From an uncultured Vibrio sp. (GTDB lineage Bacteria; Pseudomonadota; Gammaproteobacteria; Enterobacterales; Vibrionaceae), in assembly GCF_947488985.1 (NCBI RefSeq), contig NZ_CANLBV010000019.1:1-61803 (forward strand): a DNA stretch of 61,803 nt, written 5' to 3'. Below, one piece after another: positions 57,912-61,803 of this stretch. How positions within the stretch are numbered: the stretch's first letter is position 1; the number at the start of each line of letters is the position of its first letter. Below the pieces are notes generated by a model. That model worked only from the letters and a program-made list of their open reading frames with translations. It did not search any database and was not told the origin of the DNA. Position numbers and translations under genes: made by a program.

Positions 57912-57926
57912 AAGTCGATTCAGAAG

Positions 57927-57962
57927 TTGGGCTCTTGAGGTAAGTGCGGAGCCCTTTTATTT
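57927..57962 (+). terminator. Terminator after copG
   Basis: GGGCTC / GAGCCC stem with a 14-base loop and TTTTATTTATTT tail, ending the copper operon before the transposon end. Confidence 0.8.
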
Positions 57963-58091
57963 ATTTAAAAGTAGCTCTTGCACTAAATCGAAACGAGTCC
58001 GTTATTCCGTTGTATCCAAAAAGTTTGCTAAGCAAGACTGGAGTTGAGCAATGACTAAGTGCCTAGAAAGGACGGTTTCTTACAATGCTCA

Positions 58092-58242
58092 AAGTTTCAA
58101 ACTTTGTTGTCATAATTCTGTTGTGCAGAGAGTTATGGTATTAAGTTAGTTTCAAACTTTATTGTCACTTTCTTCTATCTAAGGCTACTTGGTACTAAAC
58201 TCTACGCGAGAGAAAAGTTTCAAACTTTAATGTCCTCCGACA
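58092..58242. promoter_or_regulatory. Left end: three spaced TnsB-binding sites
   Basis: Inverted copies of the right-end motif occur at 58092-58112 (AGTTTCAAACTTTGTTGTCAT), 58148-58167 (AGTTTCAAACTTTATTGTCA) and 58216-58235 (AGTTTCAAACTTTAATGTCC). The element ends at 58242 with TGTCCTCCGACA. The wide spacing at this end against tight packing at the other matches the asymmetric Tn7 ends. Confidence 0.92.
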
Positions 58243-58247
58243 CTATT
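58243..58247. repeat. Distal 5 bp target duplication CTATT
   Basis: Identical to 34452-34456 next to glmS. Its last T is also the first base of the second element's terminal TGTCG. Confidence 0.92.
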
Positions 58248-58313
58248 GTCGAAAGACAATATAGTTTGTCGATTCCAATAAAGTCTGATCATATACAATA
58301 AAGATTGATCGTT
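58247..58313. promoter_or_regulatory. Right-end sites of the second element
   Basis: TGTCGAAAGACA is followed by three copies of (A/C)CAATA(A/T)AG(T/A)(C/T)TG(A/T)(C/T)-like sites at about 58255, 58275 and 58296 (the last two read CCAATAAAGTCTGATC and ACAATAAAGATTGATC). They resemble but differ from the sites of the larger element (TGATC instead of TGAAACT), which explains the lack of mutual immunity. Confidence 0.82.
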
Positions 58314-58317
58314 TTTT

Positions 58318-58354
58318 AACCTCCTGCTAAGTTTAGCTTAGTCGGAGGTTTTTT
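58318..58354 (+). terminator. Hairpin with T-run directly before tnsA'
   Basis: AACCTCC (58318-58324) pairs with GGAGGTT (58344-58350), with an inner CTAAG/CTTAG stem and TTTTTT up to the ATG at 58355. Structure and position match the hairpin of the larger element while the sequence differs. Here the only ribosome-site-like GGAGG is locked in the stem. Confidence 0.82.
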
Positions 58355-58915
58355 ATGTCAGATGCAGATAAGCCACTCAATAAGAAAGACCAAAAGCGTT
58401 TAGATGAAAAACGTGGTGAAGGAATTGGGAAGGATTACGTTCCTTTCATTAAAGTTGGAGAGTTCAGCAGCTCTGGCGAAAGCGTTCGTGTTAAAAGTGC
58501 CACTGTTGGCCGAGTTCATCACTTTTTCTCTGGAAATGAGCTTGCGGCATTTTTGGTGTTCGACTGGTGCAAAGAGGTCATCGACATTCGAGAGCAGTTC
58601 CCAATCCCTCTTACTGACTCTTTGATTATTTGCCGCCAACTAGGTATTCGTCACCCACAGGAAAAGGGTGAACTTAAGATAGTAACAACGGACTTACTCA
58701 TCGATTTTGTTGATGGCTCCCAGTTAGCGATCCCCGTAAAACCCGCCCTAAATCTTGATGACAAACGCATTGTCGAAAAGCTTCAAATAGAAAAATCATA
58801 TTGGGAAGCCGCAAAAGTACCTTGTCTCTTTTTTACCGATCAAGAAGTTTCCAACGACCTCAAAATGAACTTGAAGTGGATAAAGCCACTTATCGATTTC
58901 GAGGGTAGCGCCTAA
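58355..58915 (+). CDS. TnsA-like protein, nuclease domain only
   Basis: 186 residues aligning with TnsA residues 1-~175 (VHHFFSGNELAAF, EVIDIREQFPIP, LQIEKSYWEAAKVPCLFFTD). Three catalytic positions are kept: Glu62, Asp113 and Lys129. The Gln two residues before the Lys (Gln130 in Tn7) is Pro127 (LAIPVKPAL). The C-terminal domain that binds TnsC is missing; similarity stops at NLKWIKPLIDF and the frame ends GSA. It is either a truncated tnsA from an internal deletion or a reduced endonuclease. Its partner at 58917 follows one base later. Confidence 0.85.
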   Translation: MSDADKPLNKKDQKRLDEKRGEGIGKDYVPFIKVGEFSSSGESVRVKSATVGRVHHFFSGNELAAFLVFDWCKEVIDIREQFPIPLTDSLIICRQLGIRHPQEKGELKIVTTDLLIDFVDGSQLAIPVKPALNLDDKRIVEKLQIEKSYWEAAKVPCLFFTDQEVSNDLKMNLKWIKPLIDFEGSA

Positions 58916-58916
58916 T

Positions 58917-59552
58917 GTGAATACCACCGAAGAACCAAAACCTGATGTTTCAGGAGTAGGGCATGGAACAGCAAACGGATCGGCGCAAGAGCTAGACTGG
59001 GCGATTAATCGCAGTGACAGTGATGATCCAACTACCCCTCAGGCTCCACAAGAAGTCGCTCCGACAGATAACTTTCAACTTTTTGAGAAGGTTATTAAGC
59101 AGCTCATGCAGCTTCCTGATTATGAACACAAAGGTACACAGTGCTTGGCGATGCCAAAGCCGGACAACGCTTCTATGATATACAAGAACAAGATCACTCA
59201 AGAGGCTAGAACCTTTCACTGTGCGTATTTTTCTTACCAGAAAGTTCCTTTGGTCATCATTGAGGTGGATATCAGCGATATCAATGACAAACACAGTCTG
59301 GGTTCGAGACTATTTGGTTTTTCTGAAAGTGGTAAAGATGGGCTGGCTCACGTAATGAAAGCCTGCTCCGAGAAAGGCGTTCATTGGGATACGAAAGCAA
59401 ACGAAGAGCATTGTTCAGTAGTGGTTGAAATTAAGCACCCTTTTAGAACTAAAAAAGTAGATGGTGAAACTGTTCTTAGAACAGAAAGCGAATATGAGAC
59501 TGCATGGGTAGAAACTTTGGATAGAGCTGTTAAGCGAGCATTAACACAATAA
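58917..59552 (+). CDS. TnsE C-terminal-domain-like protein
   Basis: 211 residues from a GTG start one base after the tnsA' stop. The N-terminal 60 residues are acidic, Pro/Ser/Thr-rich linker. The rest (VPLVIIEVDISDINDKHSLG, FGFSESGKDGLAHVMKAC, VVVEIKHPFRTKK) matches the layout of the TnsE DNA-binding C-terminus (LLEVDVTGLSKWIST in the intact TnsE). The N-terminal half of TnsE (about 370 residues) is absent. The same frame is open for 33 bases upstream of the GTG inside tnsA', as expected for a deletion joint; independent use as a small protein is also possible. Confidence 0.75.
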   Translation: MNTTEEPKPDVSGVGHGTANGSAQELDWAINRSDSDDPTTPQAPQEVAPTDNFQLFEKVIKQLMQLPDYEHKGTQCLAMPKPDNASMIYKNKITQEARTFHCAYFSYQKVPLVIIEVDISDINDKHSLGSRLFGFSESGKDGLAHVMKACSEKGVHWDTKANEEHCSVVVEIKHPFRTKKVDGETVLRTESEYETAWVETLDRAVKRALTQ

Positions 59553-59652
59553 CCAAGTAAAGTAAGTGTTTAGATCTCCAGAAATTGATGTTCACACTGA
59601 TGATCTGTGAATCACCAGAGACGTTTGACGGGACTAGCGCTAACTCGTCTTT

Positions 59653-59744
59653 GTCGGGTGGACGACACTTGTTACCAAGTGCCGTCTCCCTAAGAACCCA
59701 GCGTGCAACTTTCACTGCACTAGGCTCCAGCCTCCACTGTAGGT
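59653..59744 (-). other. Group II intron 3' fragment (domains V and VI)
   Basis: On the minus strand 59727-59694 forms a 34-nt domain V: GAGCC...GGTTC base stem, UAG/CUG and UGCA/UGCA upper stems, the two-base CG bulge and a GUGAAAGU loop, as in bacterial group II introns. It is followed by a domain VI-like hairpin (GACGGCACTTG-GTAA-CAAGTGTCGTC) and an end CCACCCGAC at 59653. Domains I-IV and the reverse transcriptase are missing, so this is a scar. Confidence 0.78.
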
Positions 59745-60012
59745 TAGCGAAAGTGCCCAAAATATCGTGATAGCCTTCATCAGTTAAGTTCTTATTCAGC
59801 CGACCCGCTAGGGTCTTTAATGCTGCTAATGCTAGGCTTTTAAAATCACTGGTTGTGTCTGTAACCAAGCTCACAGTCGATGAATATAAAAGAATAGAGA
59901 ACCAAGTACTCATATGACTCTCATTGCTAAAATAGGTGACAAACTTGGGTTTGAGTGCGCTCAGGTCGAGCACCGTTTCATTGATGTCAAACAATACGGT
60001 TTGCATGGGCAT
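59745..60012 (-). pseudogene. Haloacid-dehalogenase-like gene, 5' part only
   Basis: Starts MPMQTVLFDINETVLDLSAL (ATG with GGAG six bases upstream) with the HAD nucleophile Asp in FDINET, typical of type-II haloacid dehalogenases, and continues to DILGTFANL, about 90 of some 220 residues. The sequence then runs into the group II intron fragment, and the open frame continues to 59530 only through unrelated sequence. The cap and C-terminal catalytic motifs are lost. It lies 38 bp after the TetR gene. Confidence 0.82.
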
Positions 60013-60050
60013 GTTGTTCTCCAATTATCTATTTATTTACAAAACTAGCC

Positions 60051-60632
60051 TCAAGCAAATGGATGATGACAAAAGATGTCGTCAATTTTGCTGTTAAGCA
60101 GTGCTTTATCGCTATTGAGTTTCGCGAAGGTGCGTAACCCTGTAATTTGAATTTGTACATGGCTTGCTAGCGCTTCAGGATCGCTTTCCGTATCAATCAA
60201 ACCTTGGGCTTCTTTAATCAGCACCACAAACTGTTGAGAAATTTCACCAAGGTGGACTTTCGTTACATCAATAAGCTCTTGATTTTTCTCAGTTAACTCA
60301 CTCATGGTTTTTGCGAGCATGCATACACCGTTTGGCGCATCGGTTTGAGTATCGATCACTTGCGACTTAACAAATGCTTTCAACACATCTATAGGGTTAT
60401 CACATTCATCGACTAAACGTTGCAACTGTTCAAGCCCCATGTCGGTGTAGTTGCGAAGTGTCTCTTTAAACAACCCCTCTTTACTACCAAAGGCTGAATA
60501 GATACTCCCGGGTCTCATATCGATCTCATCTTGTAGGTTGCGCATTGAGGTCGCGTGAAAACCTTTTTTCCAATACAGGTTGGTCGCTTTGTCGACAACA
60601 GCTTGTCGATCAAATTTGGCGGTTTTAGCCAT
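60051..60632 (-). CDS. TetR-family transcriptional regulator
   Basis: 193 residues. The N-terminal helix-turn-helix (AVVDKATNLYWKKGFHATSM, then GSIYSAFGSKEGLFKETL) is of the AcuR/NemR-like type, followed by a ligand domain. A site TGAACACTCGTTCA lies 25 bp before its start and a similar one lies near the divergent carboxymuconolactone-decarboxylase gene, so it probably represses both, with the broken HAD gene in its own transcript. In related settings such regulators respond to electrophiles or aromatic compounds; the ligand here is unknown. Confidence 0.87.
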   Translation of the reverse strand: MAKTAKFDRQAVVDKATNLYWKKGFHATSMRNLQDEIDMRPGSIYSAFGSKEGLFKETLRNYTDMGLEQLQRLVDECDNPIDVLKAFVKSQVIDTQTDAPNGVCMLAKTMSELTEKNQELIDVTKVHLGEISQQFVVLIKEAQGLIDTESDPEALASHVQIQITGLRTFAKLNSDKALLNSKIDDIFCHHPFA

Positions 60633-60656
60633 AATGAGCTCTATTAACTTTTATTC

Positions 60657-60672
60657 GTGAACACTCGTTCAA
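60657..60672. promoter_or_regulatory. TetR operator candidate 1
   Basis: GTGAACACTCGTTCAA: TGAAC-N4-GTTCA dyad close to the TetR start on the minus strand. Confidence 0.75.
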
Positions 60673-60799
60673 TTATAAGCACGGTACTCTTTTGGGTAAA
60701 GGGGAAAATCAGAAATACTCAAACAGGCACATTATTACAAAGAAGTTGAAAAAATATTCTTATAAATCTGATAGATAACATTCATTTTTACCTCATTTT

Positions 60800-60815
60800 G
60801 AACGATTGTTCAAGG
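60800..60815. promoter_or_regulatory. TetR operator candidate 2
   Basis: TTGAACGATTGTTCAA, a TTGAAC-N4-GTTCAA dyad sharing its core with candidate 1, about 100 bp upstream of the carboxymuconolactone-decarboxylase start. The two sites together bracket the divergent promoter region. Confidence 0.78.
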
Positions 60816-60913
60816 TGACGTATAGTTCACTCCATCGACGGAGAGCACAGTGCCTCCCAATGGGGAAACATTAAACAGAGTCCCTTAATCAAGTAATAAT
60901 TGGAGTAATGAAA

Positions 60914-61465
60914 ATGAGCAAATTCACCTTTCACACAGTAGAAACCGCACCAGAAAAAAGTAAATCAATGCTAGAAGGTGCAGTAAAACAAATGGGTGCA
61001 GTACCGGGCTTGTATGCGGTTATGGCGGAGTCTCCTGAGACATTGAAAGCTTATCAACAACTTCACCAATTATTCATGAATAGCTCATTTGATGCAGAAG
61101 AGCTAACCGTGGTTTGGCAAACCATTAATGTTGAGCATGAGTGCACTTTCTGTGTACCTGCACATACCGCTATTGCACATTCAATGAAGGTTGATCCTGC
61201 GCTAACTGAAGCACTACGTAACGAAGAAGCGATGCCAACCGCAAAACTGCAAGCATTGCATGACTTTACGTTAGCCATGGTTCGTGAGCGCGGAAATGTG
61301 TCAGACGAGCAAATGGAAGCCTTCTTTGCTGCAGGCTACGGCCAACAGCAAGTACTTGAAGTTATCCTTGGTCTTTCGCAAAAAGTGATCAGTAACTACA
61401 CCAATCACGTGGCTAAAACACCAGCAGATCCAATGTTTGAAAAATTCTCATGGACTAAAAAATAA
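60914..61465 (+). CDS. Carboxymuconolactone decarboxylase / AhpD-like protein
   Basis: 183 residues, start at the second ATG because GGAG is eight bases upstream. The CMD/AhpD-type redox motif is present (VEHECTFCVPAHTAIAHS, with C-x2-C and a following His), so an alkylhydroperoxidase-type or disulfide-reductase activity is possible, but the substrate is unknown. It is divergent from the TetR gene and probably under its control (TGAAC-N4-GTTCA sites). Confidence 0.85.
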   Translation: MSKFTFHTVETAPEKSKSMLEGAVKQMGAVPGLYAVMAESPETLKAYQQLHQLFMNSSFDAEELTVVWQTINVEHECTFCVPAHTAIAHSMKVDPALTEALRNEEAMPTAKLQALHDFTLAMVRERGNVSDEQMEAFFAAGYGQQQVLEVILGLSQKVISNYTNHVAKTPADPMFEKFSWTKK

Positions 61466-61539
61466 TCCAGCTACCCAAATAACATAGAGCGGGCTATAGG
61501 TTCGCTCTTTTCACCAAGATTTTCATTTAGAGATTTGTT

Positions 61540-61683
61540 ATGTCACTTATTTTGTCTATAACGGGCTTTGTTATTCTTAACATTGCCCTTGTTCTTTACT
61601 TTGCAAAACTAAAGAAAAACCAAACATCTAAGAACCCTATTCTTCTTAAAGGCTCAATGCTAGGGCGTGTTGATCTTTCGTGA
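61540..61683 (+). pseudogene. Small membrane protein gene cut by an IS element
   Basis: An ATG opens a frame encoding a hydrophobic helix (LSITGFVILNIALVLYFA) and a basic linker (KLKKNQTSKN). After KGSML the frame enters the IS terminal sequence and ends in it (GRVDLS, stop at 61681). The original C-terminus is lost. No family can be assigned from 41 native residues. Confidence 0.6.
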
Positions 61684-61803
61684 GTATTTTTTGAACAGTA
61701 TGGTAAAAAGTTATAATTTGCTTTGTCAAAAGTAAAACCATAACCAATACCATGCCAAGAACAATGCTAACTGATATTCGCTGGAAACTGCTACTCCAAG
61801 TAA
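61664..61803. mobile_element. IS5-family insertion sequence, left part only
   Basis: A terminal sequence GGCGTGTTGATCTTTCGTG follows CTAG (61660-61663), the target-type tetranucleotide of IS5-group elements. A transposase-like ORF opens at 61752 (MPRTMLTDIRWKLLL) and runs off the window. The far end is not visible, so subgroup and size are unknown. Confidence 0.7.
61752..61803 (+). CDS. IS5-type transposase, N-terminus only
   Basis: First 17 codons (MPRTMLTDIRWKLLLQV), resembling the start of IS5-group transposases, which bear an early T-D-x-x-W motif. The rest of the gene lies outside the window. Confidence 0.6.
   Translation, partial: MPRTMLTDIRWKLLLQV

Larger units (their letters stand above)
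34457..58242. mobile_element. Complete Tn7-type transposon with copper-resistance cargo (23.8 kb)
   Basis: The element is bounded by TGTCGGTAGACA (34457-34468) and the inverted TGTCCTCCGACA (58231-58242), flanked by 5 bp CTATT duplications. It carries tnsA-tnsB-tnsC-tnsD-tnsE reading inward from the glmS-proximal (right) end, with TnsB-site arrays at both ends. Orientation and spacing match Tn7. All five transposition genes look intact, so both the site-specific (TnsD) and the replication/plasmid-directed (TnsE) pathways may work. The cargo from 42.4 to 57.9 kb is entirely metal-resistance functions, mainly copper; no integron or CRISPR genes are present. Confidence 0.96.
58247..59552. mobile_element. 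Second Tn7-like element, reduced or relic (right end + tnsA' + tnsE')
   Basis: It begins TGTCGAAAGACA at 58247 and has its own site array, the pre-tnsA hairpin, a TnsA nuclease domain and a TnsE C-terminal domain. In the pre-insertion chromosome this end lay 24 bp after the glmS stop, the expected attTn7 position. No tnsB, tnsC or tnsD and no left end are seen up to the intron fragment at 59653 or later, so the right boundary is set at the last related gene and is uncertain. Confidence 0.8.

Noticed and set aside
59530..60024. Intact HAD gene of 164 aa
   Set aside because: Homology to dehalogenases ends at GTFANL; the remaining frame (LEPSAVKVARWVLR...) is translated group II intron domain V and flanking DNA.
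59553..61803. Left end of the second Tn7-like element
   Set aside because: I looked for inverted copies of CAATAAAG-N2-TGATC and a terminal GACA-type end and found none; the end is either lost or outside the window.

Overview
The window is a stretch of a Vibrio chromosome, most like the V. splendidus/Harveyi-type marine vibrios. The evidence is the gene content and protein sequences: lptD-surA-pdxA-rsmA-apaG-apaH, leuABCD with leuO and ilvIH, and pyk / DeoR regulator / glmS. The species cannot be fixed from sequence alone. Most of the first 34.4 kb is ordinary core genome; the remainder is an accessory region built at the attTn7 site downstream of glmS.

Layout. (1) 1-9.5 kb: the envelope and housekeeping cluster lptD-surA-pdxA-rsmA-apaG-apaH on the minus strand, then djlA, a DUF924 gene and a DUF547 gene. 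A ~170 bp MITE-like repeat sits against the apaG start, and an 11-copy heptamer array lies just past the apaH stop. (2) 9.7-14.8 kb: leuABCD, preceded by a leucine-codon leader peptide (leuL) and an attenuator. (3) 15.1-22.2 kb: a TetR regulator with a 34 bp palindromic operator, a two-gene RND efflux pump, a 20 bp tandem repeat, a PAP2 phosphatase and a glycosyltransferase. (4) 22.5-28.3 kb: leuO, an acyl-CoA synthetase and ilvIH. (5) 28.6-34.4 kb: a 43-aa membrane microprotein, a GntR regulator, a second copy of the MITE, pyk, a DeoR regulator and glmS.

(6) 34,457-58,242: a complete Tn7-type transposon. It starts 25 bp after the glmS stop, is flanked by the 5 bp duplication CTATT, has TnsB-site arrays at both ends and carries tnsABCDE. 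Its cargo is a copper-resistance island. One part is a MerR-type regulator with a P1B ATPase (CopA) and two microproteins. The rest is a CusRS-like two-component system with two TGACA-N4-TGTCA boxes, several Met/His/Cys-rich periplasmic or membrane proteins, a CusCBA efflux complex whose CusB carries two fused CusF domains, a cupredoxin (CopI), a c-type cytochrome and CopG (DUF411). Together these would pump Cu(I) out of the cytoplasm, carry it across the envelope and buffer or oxidise it in the periplasm.

(7) From 58,247: the right end of a second, different Tn7-like element overlaps the distal target duplication by one base. It keeps only a TnsA nuclease domain and a TnsE C-terminal domain, so it is either a deletion relic or a reduced two-gene element. 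It is followed by a minus-strand group II intron 3' fragment (domains V-VI) that breaks a HAD dehalogenase gene, a TetR regulator with two TGAAC-N4-GTTCA sites, a carboxymuconolactone-decarboxylase gene, and an IS5-like element that cuts a small membrane gene and runs off the window.

The most interesting points are the stacked Tn7-like elements, the TnsA(nuclease)+TnsE(C) pair, the hairpin found just before tnsA in both elements, and the unusual copper components (a MerR regulator with Cys77, CusB-CusF-CusF, and copper-linked microproteins).
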